Source: JALZAA01 sp035938395 (lineage in GTDB: Bacteria; Actinomycetota; Acidimicrobiia; IMCC26256; JACDBD01). Taken from it: a DNA stretch of 49,720 nucleotides. Both the position numbers and the translations under genes were made by a program. The stretch covers positions 1 to 49,720 of the forward strand of contig DASZGY010000148.1 in assembly GCA_035938395.1 (NCBI GenBank), written 5' to 3'. How positions within the stretch are numbered: the first letter of the stretch is position 1; every line of letters starts with the position of its first letter. Below the pieces are notes generated by a model that had not been told where the DNA came from, did no database searches, and saw only the letters and a program-made list of their open reading frames with translations. Shown here piece after piece: positions 40,289-48,702 of the stretch.

Positions 40289-40847
40289 GGCCGCGCACCT
40301 CGTCGTCCGTGTAGCCGCGTGGTTGGACGTCCCCCGGGAACCCGATCGCCCGCCACCCGCCCAGGTCACGGTTGCCCCCGTACTCGGGGGCGCCGTAGGC
40401 CCCCTCGCATGCGTGCCCGTACAGGAGCTGCTTGAACTCGGGAACGGCGTCGAGGCGCGCGTCCTGGTCGGCGGCGGGGAGCGTGGCGAAGTCGTCGCCG
40501 AGGGCGACGATGCCGTCGCGGTACTCCTGCTGCCAGCCGGTCACCGGCCCGTTCAGCTCGCGCTCGGCGAGACCCTGCGATCCCTCGATACGAGTGCGCC
40601 ACGCGAGGTCCTCGAGGGGCGAGAGAGGCAGGAACTCCCCGAACGACGCCTCACCGCCGTACCGTCCCGAGAACGGCCCGCCCGCCCAGACGCGGGGCGG
40701 ATAGACGGCGAAGGCGCCGAGGAGCCCGTCGATGTAGTCGGCGACGCCGAGGGCGGTGGCGCCCGGGTGCCCCTCCGCCGCCGGAATGAGCCGCTCGCAG
40801 GCCGCCTCGACGGTCGCGTACGACTCAGGATCGAAGTAGAGAAGCAA
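40281..40847 (-). CDS. gluconate 2-dehydrogenase subunit 3 family protein, TTG start
   Basis: A 188-residue small subunit partnering the GMC flavoprotein. The start is the TTG at 40847, five bases after AAGGAGGG; it gives MLLYFDPESYATVEAACERLIPAAEGHPGA, the family's beginning, and GVADYIDGLLGAF. Related proteins carry a Tat signal and escort the flavoprotein out of the cell; no signal is visible here, so the complex may be cytoplasmic or the signal lies elsewhere. Its leader is the second copy of the 63-bp element, although the gene sits inside the hyuB-hyuA operon. Confidence 0.85.
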   Translation of the reverse strand: MLLYFDPESYATVEAACERLIPAAEGHPGATALGVADYIDGLLGAFAVYPPRVWAGGPFSGRYGGEASFGEFLPLSPLEDLAWRTRIEGSQGLAERELNGPVTGWQQEYRDGIVALGDDFATLPAADQDARLDAVPEFKQLLYGHACEGAYGAPEYGGNRDLGGWRAIGFPGDVQPRGYTDDEVRGRD

Positions 40848-40852
40848 TTGCC

Positions 40853-40915
40853 CTCCTTGGGCGCCGTCGCAAGCTCCGGCTTTGCGGCAACGGTCGGCAA
40901 AGCCGCGGTCGCCGC
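40853..40915 (-). promoter_or_regulatory. 63-bp conserved leader element, copy 2 (upstream of the dehydrogenase small subunit)
   Basis: The minus strand matches 2626-2688 at 58 of 63 positions. The hairpin arms are GGCTTTGC and GCAAAGCC, perfectly paired, with loop CGACCGTTGCC. After the hairpin comes the invariant GGAGCTTGCGACGGCGCCC and then the ribosome binding site AAGGAG, which is part of the element. It fills most of the 77-base space between hyuA and the TTG start at 40847, so it would act within a polycistronic transcript or mark an internal promoter. Confidence 0.7.
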
Positions 40916-40924
40916 GCGCGGAGG

Positions 40925-43003
40925 CTACGAGACCGTGAGCTCGTAGTTGCCCAGGTCGTCGAGACGCGCAGTCGCGCCCGGCGGCAGGACCACGACAGTG
41001 AACGGCTCCTCGACGAGCGCCGGCCCGCGTACCTCGACGCCGGGACCGAGCAAGGAGCCGTCGTAGACGGGTGCGTCCACGAACCCCGATCCCATGAACT
41101 CGGGCCCGAAGTACACCCGTCGCTCGCCCCGCCGTGCCGCCTTCGCCTCCCGGACTGCGCCGAGCGGCGCGAGACGCTCCGGCTTCGGTGTGTAGCCGCG
41201 GGCGACGAGGCGCACGCCTCGCAGCAACGGCTGCTGGTTCCGGAAGCAGAAGCCCCGGTCGGCTTCGTGCTGGTCGTGGAACCGTTCGGTGAGGTCGAGG
41301 AGCCCGGGCTCGTCGAGCGCGTCGCCCTCGGGGACGGGCACGCTCATGTCGAAGTTCTGGCCCGGATAGCACATCTGCGCGAACAGGCCGACGTCGACCT
41401 GCGTCTCGGCGAGCCCCGTCGGGTCGAGCTCCTTGCGGGCTTCGTCACGCAACTCCGACATGAGCGTGTGCACGCGCGCCAGCTCGACCTGCGACAGCGG
41501 TACGACGTACGCGCGCAGGAGATCGACGACGTAGTCGGCGACGAGCACGCCGAGCGCGGAGAACGCCGGCGCCGCCTTCGGGACGAGGATGCGGTCGATA
41601 CCGAGTTCGGTCGCGATCGCCCACGCGTGCACGGCGCCGTTGCCGCCGTACGCGATCAGCGCGAGCTCCCGGGCGTCGGCGCCGTGCGAGGCCAGCACGC
41701 GACGCGTCGCGTTCGCCATGTTGGCGTTGACGATGCGCTCGACGCCCCACGCCGCCTCGACGACGTCGAGGCCGAGCGGCTCGGCGACGTCGCGCCGGAT
41801 GGCGTCGCGCGCGCCGTCGACGTCGAGCGTCATGCGGCCACCCGCGAAGCCTTCGAGGGGGAGGTACCCGAGGACGGCGTCGGCGTCGGTGACGGTCGGC
41901 TGCGTGCCGCCGCGTCCGTAGGAGACCGGTCCGGGCGCGGAGCCGGCGCTCTCGGGACCGACGAGGAGCGCACCCTGACGAACGCGGGCGATCGACCCGC
42001 CGCCGGCGCCCACGCTCTGGACGTCGACCATGGGCAAGCCGATGTAGTACCGGTAGCGCCAGTTCCAGTCCGTCTTGATCTCGGGCTGCCCGTCACGCAC
42101 GAGGCACACGTCGAAGCTCGTGCCACCCATGTCGACGGCGATGAAGTCGTCGACCCCGGCCTTGCCCGCCGCCAGCGCGGCGCCCATCACGCCGCCCGTC
42201 GGGCCGGACGCCAGCACCGACACCGCTCGGCGGGCGACGTAATCGGGCGGCATCACACCGCCGGTCGACTGCATGATCAGCAGCGGCCCGCCGTAGCCGG
42301 CCGCGCGCAGCTTCTCCTGCAGCCGGCCGACGTACGCCGCGATCTTCGGCGCCACGTACGCGTTCACGAGCGTCGTCGACACCCGCTCGAACTCCGGCCC
42401 TCGCGCCATCACCTCGTGCGACAGCGAGACGTGGTCGACGTCGGGGAACTCCTCCCGGATGATCTCGGCGGCGCGTCGCTCGTGCTCGGGGTTCACGAAG
42501 CTGAACAGGAACATGACCGCCACCGATTCGACGCCGAGCTGCTTCAGCCGGCGCACGCCGCGGCGGACGGCGTCCTCGTCGAGCGGTGTGAGCACCTCGC
42601 CGCGGAAGTTCACGCGCTCGGGGACGGGGATGCGCGCCCGCCGGCGGGCGATCGGCGCCGGTGCGGGGTACGTCGGGTCCCAGATCTCCTCTTTGTGGAC
42701 GCGGCGCATCTCGATCTCGTCGCGATGACCCTCCGTCACGAGCAGGCCGGTGGGCGCGCCGTTCATCTCGATCATCGTGTTGTCGGCGGTGGTCGTGCCG
42801 TGGACGAGGATGTCGATCTCCGCGCCCAGCTCGGAGAGCGGGCGATCGAACCGGTCGGCGAGCTGCCGGAGGCCGTCCATGACCCCGACGGACTGGTCGT
42901 CGGGCGTCGTCGGCGTCTTGTCGAGCACGACGTCGCCGTCCGGCGTCACGCAGATGAGGTCGGTGAACGTCCCCCCGACGTCCACTCCCACCCGGTAGCC
43001 CAT
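40925..43003 (-). CDS. hyuA: hydantoinase/oxoprolinase family protein, subunit A
   Basis: A 692-residue ATP-dependent subunit. The N-terminal actin-like ATPase motif VDVGGTFTDLICV (residues 7-19) is followed by LVHGTTTADNTMIE, then FIAVDMGGTSFDVCLVRDG and GAGGGSIARV (second phosphate loop), and LIAYGGNGAVHAWAIATELG. These match the HyuA/5-oxoprolinase/acetone carboxylase alpha group, which phosphorylates a carbonyl or amide to drive ring opening or carboxylation. It starts one base after the HyuB stop. The actual substrate (hydantoin, lactam or ketone) is not deducible. Confidence 0.94.
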   Translation of the reverse strand: MGYRVGVDVGGTFTDLICVTPDGDVVLDKTPTTPDDQSVGVMDGLRQLADRFDRPLSELGAEIDILVHGTTTADNTMIEMNGAPTGLLVTEGHRDEIEMRRVHKEEIWDPTYPAPAPIARRRARIPVPERVNFRGEVLTPLDEDAVRRGVRRLKQLGVESVAVMFLFSFVNPEHERRAAEIIREEFPDVDHVSLSHEVMARGPEFERVSTTLVNAYVAPKIAAYVGRLQEKLRAAGYGGPLLIMQSTGGVMPPDYVARRAVSVLASGPTGGVMGAALAAGKAGVDDFIAVDMGGTSFDVCLVRDGQPEIKTDWNWRYRYYIGLPMVDVQSVGAGGGSIARVRQGALLVGPESAGSAPGPVSYGRGGTQPTVTDADAVLGYLPLEGFAGGRMTLDVDGARDAIRRDVAEPLGLDVVEAAWGVERIVNANMANATRRVLASHGADARELALIAYGGNGAVHAWAIATELGIDRILVPKAAPAFSALGVLVADYVVDLLRAYVVPLSQVELARVHTLMSELRDEARKELDPTGLAETQVDVGLFAQMCYPGQNFDMSVPVPEGDALDEPGLLDLTERFHDQHEADRGFCFRNQQPLLRGVRLVARGYTPKPERLAPLGAVREAKAARRGERRVYFGPEFMGSGFVDAPVYDGSLLGPGVEVRGPALVEEPFTVVVLPPGATARLDDLGNYELTVS

Positions 43004-43004
43004 C

Positions 43005-44822
43005 TCAGCCCCGGTGCTGCGCCCGACGAGCGGCGGTGGCCTCCTCGTCGATCTCGAGCGTGAGATCCTCGAGCGACCCGCTCAGCACCACGCCGTAGTC
43101 GCGCTCGGCGCCCTCGACGCTCACGTACTCGTCGAGCACGTCGTCGAGCACGGCCTGCGGCTCACGGTCGAGCGGGTTGCCCCACCCGCCGCCGCCTCCG
43201 TAGTCGTACATGACCCGCTGCGAAGCCTCGATCGGCACCCACTCGGCCGTGTGCTGCACGACGAACGGGTCCTCAGACCCGTACCGGATCACCATCTTGT
43301 TCGGCGCGCCGGGCTCGCCGCCGCAGATCCCGGGCATCGGGTACTTCATGCCGACGACGTACGTGTACACCTTGGCGTCGACGAGCACTTCCTTCTCGTA
43401 GTGGCTGCCGCACAGCCCGCGCCACTGGCCCGGTCCGCCGGAGTCGGTGCGGTAGTCGCGGCTCCACTGCACGTGCGGGTACAGGCTCTCGTTGATCTCC
43501 GCCGTCGCCTTCCAGAGGTTCCCGAAGGACGCGTTCTGCGCGCCCCACGCGTCCATGCCCTTCCCGGCGTTGCACCAGCCGGCGTACACCTCGGCCGAGT
43601 GGTCGGTGAACGACTGTCCGGTGCGAGGGTCGACGCCGACGATGATCGTCGGGATGCCCGTCTTGTACGTCTGCGGGACAGCCTTGTCCGGGAGCACGTG
43701 CTGCATCGCGACGGCGATGACCTCCCCGACATCGGCGCCCGGGTGGTGTGTGCCCGCGCTCACCGGCTTGCTCGGATGCGGGTTCAGCACGCATCCCTGC
43801 GGCACGGTCAGCTTGATCTGGTCGAAGAACCCTTCGTTCTTCGGGATCTCCGGGTCCATCATCGAGGCGATCTGCCCGACCGTGTAGCCGCGCGTGTTAC
43901 CGAACGTCGACCACGCCTGGATCTCCTGGCGCGTGTCGCTGCCGGTGTAGTCGATCTTCAGGTCGTCGCCGTCGACGGTGATCTTGACATGCAGCTTGAT
44001 GTCGGGGTTGCCGAGCGGGTCGTGGTCGACGAAGGCATCCGCCTCGTACACGCCGTCGGGCCACTCCGTGACCTCTTCACGGAACCGGCGCGCCGCGTAG
44101 TCGATCATGAAGTCGACCGACTGCTCGACGGTGTCGACACCGGACCGGGCGATGATGTCGCCGAGGCGGTCGGACGCGAGCTGCGCGGCGCCGATTTGAG
44201 CGCGCAGGTCGCCGATGTAGTCGGGGAGCCGGTTGTTGGCGGCCATCGCGTAGAGCACGTCGCGACGCTCGACGCCCCGGTCCATTACCTTCACGACCGG
44301 CCAGCGCACCCCTTCGCCCCAGATGTCGTTGGCGGTCACGTTGTAGCCGCCGGGCACGTTGCCGCCGGTGTCGCCGTGGTGGCACTGGATGCTCGCGATG
44401 AGCACCATGCGACGCGCACCCGTGTTGGGGTCGTCGCCGAAGACCGGCGCGAACACGTTGTAGTCGGGGAGGTGACCCCCGCCGTGGTACGGGTCGTTGG
44501 CCGCGAACACGTCGCCCTCGTGGAACTCGTCGACCCCGAGGTACTCGAGCGCGAAGCGCACCGGCAGCGTTGAGGTGAGCATGAACTGCGGGATGCCGAC
44601 CGACAGGGCGGCGAGGCGGCCCTTGGCGTCGAGGATCGTCGCGTTGCGTTCGTTGCTCTGGTTGAGGATCGGCGTGGTCGCGGTGCGCGACACGTAGGTG
44701 GCCATCTCGAAGCAGATGGTCTCCATCGCGCCCCGGATCACCTCGGCCGTCACCTGGTCGACGGTGGGGCGCTCGTGGAGGCGACCCCGATGGCCGGCGA
44801 GCTGGACCAGATCGACGTTCAT
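43005..44822 (-). CDS. hyuB: hydantoinase/oxoprolinase family protein, subunit B
   Basis: A 605-residue partner of HyuA. Blocks typical of the family: RTATTPILNQSNERNATILD near residue 50, EGDVFAANDPYHGGGHLPDYN near 105 (metal-binding His and Asp), IQCHHGDTGGNVPGGYN, GSDTRQEIQAWSTFGNTRGY, and MYDYGGGGGWGNPLDREP near the end. First gene of the operon hyuB-hyuA-small subunit-GMC; GGGAGGAGAG lies just before the ATG. A type A operator palindrome lies 38 bases upstream, in the region shared with the divergent HOPS-fold gene. Confidence 0.94.
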   Translation of the reverse strand: MNVDLVQLAGHRGRLHERPTVDQVTAEVIRGAMETICFEMATYVSRTATTPILNQSNERNATILDAKGRLAALSVGIPQFMLTSTLPVRFALEYLGVDEFHEGDVFAANDPYHGGGHLPDYNVFAPVFGDDPNTGARRMVLIASIQCHHGDTGGNVPGGYNVTANDIWGEGVRWPVVKVMDRGVERRDVLYAMAANNRLPDYIGDLRAQIGAAQLASDRLGDIIARSGVDTVEQSVDFMIDYAARRFREEVTEWPDGVYEADAFVDHDPLGNPDIKLHVKITVDGDDLKIDYTGSDTRQEIQAWSTFGNTRGYTVGQIASMMDPEIPKNEGFFDQIKLTVPQGCVLNPHPSKPVSAGTHHPGADVGEVIAVAMQHVLPDKAVPQTYKTGIPTIIVGVDPRTGQSFTDHSAEVYAGWCNAGKGMDAWGAQNASFGNLWKATAEINESLYPHVQWSRDYRTDSGGPGQWRGLCGSHYEKEVLVDAKVYTYVVGMKYPMPGICGGEPGAPNKMVIRYGSEDPFVVQHTAEWVPIEASQRVMYDYGGGGGWGNPLDREPQAVLDDVLDEYVSVEGAERDYGVVLSGSLEDLTLEIDEEATAARRAQHRG

Positions 44823-44859
44823 GCTCTCCTCCCGGCCGGCGGACCGATGACGAGGAATC

Positions 44860-44873
44860 TGACACCCGTGTCA
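44860..44873. promoter_or_regulatory. operator-like palindrome, type A copy 4 (hyuB/HOPS intergenic region)
   Basis: TGACACCCGTGTCA: perfect 6-bp arms TGACAC and GTGTCA around CC. On the minus strand it is preceded 8 bases earlier by GGCTAGG (within it TAGGAT as a -10 candidate for hyuB), the same arrangement as at 21782-21808. On the plus strand TATCCT (44878-44883) is a -10 candidate for the divergent gene. It lies in the 97-base region 44823-44919. Confidence 0.65.
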
Positions 44874-44919
44874 CCCTTATCCTAGCCTTCGTTCGTCAAG
44901 CGGAGACAGAGGGAGGGCC

Positions 44920-45696
44920 ATGTCCGAGCACCGCGAGTTCAAGGACATCCGCGGGTCCGGTGCCGAGAGCGCGCCCGCGCTGCCCGTCGACGAGTTCATG
45001 TCCTCCCTCGAGGCCCTTCAGGCCGAGGTCGCCACGGAGAAGAACCTCGTGTGGGAGCGCGTCGCCGACGGAACCCTCTCCGAGGAGCTCCTCAAGCGGC
45101 TGTGCAAGGAGTACTACTTCCTCGGCAAGTGGTACACGACCGAGTTCGGCTCGATCGTGTCGAACGCCCCGGACGTCGACGCCCTCGACCTCGGGTCCAG
45201 CGAGCACTACATCCACTGGGCGCAGAACCTTGCCGACGAGATGGGTTTTGCAGGGGACCGCAACCACGTCGACATGAAGATCGACTGGGCCCGCCAGCTC
45301 GGGATCCCCGACGAGGAGCTGGTCTCGTACCGCGCCATGCCCGAGTCGATCGGCTCGGTGTTCACGACGCTCTTCTACATGCGCCGCTCCTACGAAGAGG
45401 GCCTGGCGGCATTCGGCTGGGCGGGTGAGCGGTTCGCGGCGTCGACGAACTATGCGGTGATGATGTACGAGGGGCTGCGCGACCACTACGGCATCGAAGT
45501 CGAGAACTTCAAGGTGCACGCCTACGCCGAGGAGGACCACGGCCGCGAGGCCGACTACCTCCTGCGGCAGGTGGCGGTCACGGCCGGGCAGCAGCGACGC
45601 ATCCGCCGCGTCGTCGAGCACGTGCTGGTCTGTCGCAACGCCCGGACGGCGGCGCTGAACCGCTGGCTCGACGAGCCGGGCGCGCTTCGCACGTAG
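44920..45696 (+). CDS. iron-containing redox enzyme family protein (TenA/PqqC-like HOPS fold)
   Basis: A 258-residue all-helical protein of the haem-oxygenase-like (HOPS) type. Likely metal or substrate ligands are in LCKEYYFLGKWYTTEF near residue 62, SSEHYIHWAQNLADEMG near 93 and VHAYAEEDHGREADYLL near 202. Members include TenA thiaminase, PqqC and di-iron oxidases that fragment amino acids or fatty acids; this one lacks obvious TenA active-site cysteine context, so a di-iron oxygenase or oxidase is more likely (inference). GGGAGG precedes the ATG. Divergent from hyuB across a shared operator. Confidence 0.8.
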   Translation: MSEHREFKDIRGSGAESAPALPVDEFMSSLEALQAEVATEKNLVWERVADGTLSEELLKRLCKEYYFLGKWYTTEFGSIVSNAPDVDALDLGSSEHYIHWAQNLADEMGFAGDRNHVDMKIDWARQLGIPDEELVSYRAMPESIGSVFTTLFYMRRSYEEGLAAFGWAGERFAASTNYAVMMYEGLRDHYGIEVENFKVHAYAEEDHGREADYLLRQVAVTAGQQRRIRRVVEHVLVCRNARTAALNRWLDEPGALRT

Positions 45697-45731
45697 TTCG
45701 CCTCAATATCCACCCCGATCCCGCCTGCGGC

Positions 45732-46523
45732 GTGGAGAATGTGGCCGTGGCGGCGCGCATGCGACTCGGTCTGGCGGGAGCGGCGGGGATCCCGTTCGCG
45801 GCGATGGCCGCGGTCGGAACGGTCGCCGCGCAGTTCTGGTACGTCGCGCACCGGCCGCTCCCGAGCTTCCTCGACCTCGATCCCGACGGTGTGTTCGGCC
45901 CGGATTCGGCGCCCGAGGTCCGGTTGGCGCTTCTTGGCGACTCGACCGTCACCGGCCCCGGCCTCGATTCCCCCGACGACCTCTGGTCGCGGCAGGTGGT
46001 CCGGCGACTCGCCACAGATCTACGCATCCGGCTCGTGAGCGTCGCCGCCGGCGGGTCGAGGGTGCACGACGTGCTCGTCGCGCAGGTTCCGGCCGCGCAG
46101 CAGCAGCGGCCGGACGTCGCCGTCCTGTCCGTCGGCGCGAACGACGCCACCCACGGGACCCGGCTCCGGCGCTTCGAAGCCGATCTCGACGCCGTGGTCG
46201 AGGCGTTCGGGGAGGCGGGAACGGACGTCGTGCTGACGGGCATCGGCGACCTCGGCAACATCCCGCGGCTCGCGCACCCGCTGAAGGCGCTGGCGTCGAG
46301 GCGGAGCGCCGCCTTCGATCGCGCCCACGCCCGGGTCGCCGCCCGCCACGACCATGCCGTGAAGGTCCCGATCGCCGAGCTCACGGACGCGCGGTTCCGG
46401 ACGGCCGAGGTGTTCTGCGCTGACCTCTTCCATCCCAACCGGATCGGTCACGCGGCGTGGGCCGACGCCGCCTATCCGTTCATCGCCGACGCGCTCGCGG
46501 GCGCGGCGGAGCGAGCAGTCTGA
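45732..46523 (+). CDS. SGNH/GDSL hydrolase, probably membrane-anchored or exported
   Basis: About 263 residues from the GTG at 45732; a downstream ATG (MRLGLAGAAG) is an alternative start. One hydrophobic segment lies at residues 10-35, a signal anchor. Block I is LALLGDSTVTGPGLD (Ser nucleophile) near residue 68, block III SVGANDATHG near 130, and block V ADLFHPNRIGHAAW with the catalytic Asp and His near 235. It should hydrolyse acyl or acetyl esters outside the cytoplasm. Its stop directly abuts the convergent acyl-CoA dehydrogenase gene. Confidence 0.88.
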   Translation: MENVAVAARMRLGLAGAAGIPFAAMAAVGTVAAQFWYVAHRPLPSFLDLDPDGVFGPDSAPEVRLALLGDSTVTGPGLDSPDDLWSRQVVRRLATDLRIRLVSVAAGGSRVHDVLVAQVPAAQQQRPDVAVLSVGANDATHGTRLRRFEADLDAVVEAFGEAGTDVVLTGIGDLGNIPRLAHPLKALASRRSAAFDRAHARVAARHDHAVKVPIAELTDARFRTAEVFCADLFHPNRIGHAAWADAAYPFIADALAGAAERAV

Positions 46524-47513
46524 TCAGAACAGCAGCTCGGCGAGGCGGTCGTGGTGCCAGTCGCGGGTGCCGAGCCACGCCTCGGACCCGTACGCGTGGC
46601 GGATGAACAGGTGCAGGTCGTGCTCCCACGTGTACCCGATGCCGCCGTGGATCTGGATGCCGTCCTTCGCCGCACGCGTGGCAGCGGCGCCGGCCGCCGC
46701 CTTCGCCACGTGGGTCGCCCGGTGCCGGTCGGCGTCCTTGGCGTCGATCGCCATCGCCGCGTAATACACGGCGCTCGTCGCGCGTTCGAGATCGAGTGCG
46801 ACGTCAGCGAGCTTGTGCTGGATCGCCTGGAACGAACCGATCGGGACGTCGAACTGCACGCGCTCCTTGGCGTACGCCAGCGCCATGTCGAACAGGCGGC
46901 GAGCCGTCCCCGCCATCTCGGCCGCCAGCGCGACCGTCGCCCGTTGCAGCACGGTCTCGAACGTCTCGGGATCGACGGACTGCGCCGGGCCTGCGTCCGA
47001 CCCGACCTCCACCTCGAACATCCGGCGCGAGAAGTCGACGGTTGCCACGCGCCGAACCGAGGGTGACTGCACGAGTCTCACCGCCGGACCGCTCGACACC
47101 ACTGCGACCCAGTCGACCCGATCGGCCTCCGGCACGAACGTCTTCACCCGGTCGTCGTTCGCCTGCCACACGCCGTCGGTGCCCGCGACCGCGACCGTCC
47201 CGGTGACTTCGCCGGCGACGGCGGGGCCGAGCAGCTCGTGACCGAGGGCGCCGAGCAGCGGGGAGAACAGCGCCGCGGTCGGGAAGAACGGCCCCGGTGC
47301 GGCGACGTACCCCGTCTCCTCGGCGAACAGGCACAGATCGGTGAGCGGGCCGTCGCCCAGAGCGGCGAAGTCGCGCAGGTGCCGCCACAGCGGGTCGGCG
47401 GCCGCGGGATCGTCGATGTGGGCCCGCAGCAGTTCGGTTGGGCACTCGCGTCGCAGGAGCTGCCGCGCCGTGTCGCGCAGCAGCTCCTGGTCGGGCGAGA
47501 GCGTGAAGTCCAC
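46524..47513 (-). CDS. acyl-CoA dehydrogenase, short subunit-type
   Basis: A 329-residue protein from the GTG at 47513; the frame is open further but that overlaps the preceding gene. The N-terminal VDFTLSPDQELLRDTARQLL and C-terminal KDGIQIHGGIGYTWEHDLHLFIRHA are family-specific. The central flavin-contacting EPGxGSD block is missing: the middle reads AGEVTGTVAVAGTDGVWQAN. Such short members often pair with a full-length one as a heterotetramer in which one subunit supplies the base, as in actinobacterial steroid side-chain degradation. The neighbouring full-length gene 2 bases upstream is the natural partner. Confidence 0.88.
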   Translation of the reverse strand: MDFTLSPDQELLRDTARQLLRRECPTELLRAHIDDPAAADPLWRHLRDFAALGDGPLTDLCLFAEETGYVAAPGPFFPTAALFSPLLGALGHELLGPAVAGEVTGTVAVAGTDGVWQANDDRVKTFVPEADRVDWVAVVSSGPAVRLVQSPSVRRVATVDFSRRMFEVEVGSDAGPAQSVDPETFETVLQRATVALAAEMAGTARRLFDMALAYAKERVQFDVPIGSFQAIQHKLADVALDLERATSAVYYAAMAIDAKDADRHRATHVAKAAAGAAATRAAKDGIQIHGGIGYTWEHDLHLFIRHAYGSEAWLGTRDWHHDRLAELLF

Positions 47514-47515
47514 GG

Positions 47516-48700
47516 CTACCTCGTCCTCGGGAGGCCGAGGACTCGCTGGGCGATGATGTTGCGCTGGATCTCGGACGAGCCGCCGGCGATGGTGTTCGCG
47601 AAGCTCATGAAGAAGCCCATGACCCAGCGGCCGTCCTCCTCGCCGCGGTCGGGATCGGCCACGGCGGCGTACGCGCCTTGGAGCTCCATGCCGTACTCCC
47701 AGACTTCCTTGCCGAGCTCCGACGTCGCCATCTTCATGAACGAGTGCTCGGGCGCCGAGCTGCCCTGGGCGAAGCTCGAGAACCCCTTGTAACCGAGGGA
47801 GCGCAAGCTGGCGGCGCGCTCGGAGAGCTCGGCGAGGCGGCGCCGGACGATCGGGTCGTCGATGAGGCCGCGGCGCGTCGCCAGGTTGACGAGTCCCTGA
47901 ATCGTCGTCTCGAGCCGGGACACGCCCTCGACCCAGAGTCCAGCACGCTCGTGCGCGAGCGAACCTTGCGTGATCCTCCAACCGTCGTTGAGCGAGCCGA
48001 CGAGGTTGCCGCGCGGGACGACGACGTCGCTGAAGAACACTTCGGCGAAGTTCGCGGCGCCGCTGATGTGCCGCAGAGGCCGGATCTCGATGCCGGGCGT
48101 GTCCATGTCGAGAATGAGGAGACTGATGCCCTTGTGCTTCGGCGCACTCGGGTCGGTCCGCACGTAGCAGAAGCATTTCTGCGCAGCCATCGCGTAGCTC
48201 GTCCACACCTTCTGACCGTTGACGACGAAGTGGTCGTCGTGCACTTCGGCCCGGGTGGACAAGCTCGCCAGGTCCGAGCCCGCGTTCGGCTCGCTCATGC
48301 CTATGCACCAGATGGTGTCCCCACGGATCGCCGCCGGCACGAGCTCACGCTGGTCGTCGCTCCCGAACTCGAGGAGGCTCGGGGCGACGATCGCGTACCC
48401 GGGGAAGTGCATCGACCGAGGGACGCGGCGGCGCGCCATCTCCTCCAGGTAGATGAGCGTTTGCACCGGCGTGCAGTTCCGGCCGCCGAGCTCCGGTGGG
48501 TACGCGGGGATCATCCACCCGTTGTCGAACAGCGTCGCCTGCCAGGCGCGCGACCACCCCGGGATGAGGTCCGCGTCTTCCCGCTCGCCCGAGTCCGCGT
48601 AGTCGAAGCCCGCGTCCGCTTCGTGCGGCACGTGCTCGTCGAGGAACTCGACCAGCTCGGCCCGGAACGCCTCTTCCTCGGGACCCCACGCGAGCTGCAC
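47516..48700 (-). CDS. acyl-CoA dehydrogenase, full-length subunit
   Basis: A 394-residue enzyme from the GTG at 48700, placed two bases after the enoyl-CoA hydratase stop. Conserved blocks: WMIPAYPPELGGRNCTPVQT, IGMSEPNAGSDLASLSTRAE, NGQKVWTSYAMAAQ, and the C-terminal NTIAGGSSEIQRNIIAQRVL. Together with the short downstream member it probably forms an alpha2beta2 dehydrogenase acting on bulky or branched acyl-CoA (inference from the pairing). Confidence 0.93.
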   Translation of the reverse strand: MQLAWGPEEEAFRAELVEFLDEHVPHEADAGFDYADSGEREDADLIPGWSRAWQATLFDNGWMIPAYPPELGGRNCTPVQTLIYLEEMARRRVPRSMHFPGYAIVAPSLLEFGSDDQRELVPAAIRGDTIWCIGMSEPNAGSDLASLSTRAEVHDDHFVVNGQKVWTSYAMAAQKCFCYVRTDPSAPKHKGISLLILDMDTPGIEIRPLRHISGAANFAEVFFSDVVVPRGNLVGSLNDGWRITQGSLAHERAGLWVEGVSRLETTIQGLVNLATRRGLIDDPIVRRRLAELSERAASLRSLGYKGFSSFAQGSSAPEHSFMKMATSELGKEVWEYGMELQGAYAAVADPDRGEEDGRWVMGFFMSFANTIAGGSSEIQRNIIAQRVLGLPRTR

Positions 48701-48702
48701 GC

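Noticed and set aside
40281..41372. Start of the dehydrogenase small subunit at 41372
   Set aside because: The extra 175 residues overlap hyuA and are low-complexity; the TTG at 40847 has AAGGAGGG upstream.
46524..48308. A 594-residue acyl-CoA dehydrogenase from 48308
   Set aside because: The upstream part is an out-of-frame shadow of the neighbouring dehydrogenase; family similarity begins at the GTG at 47513.
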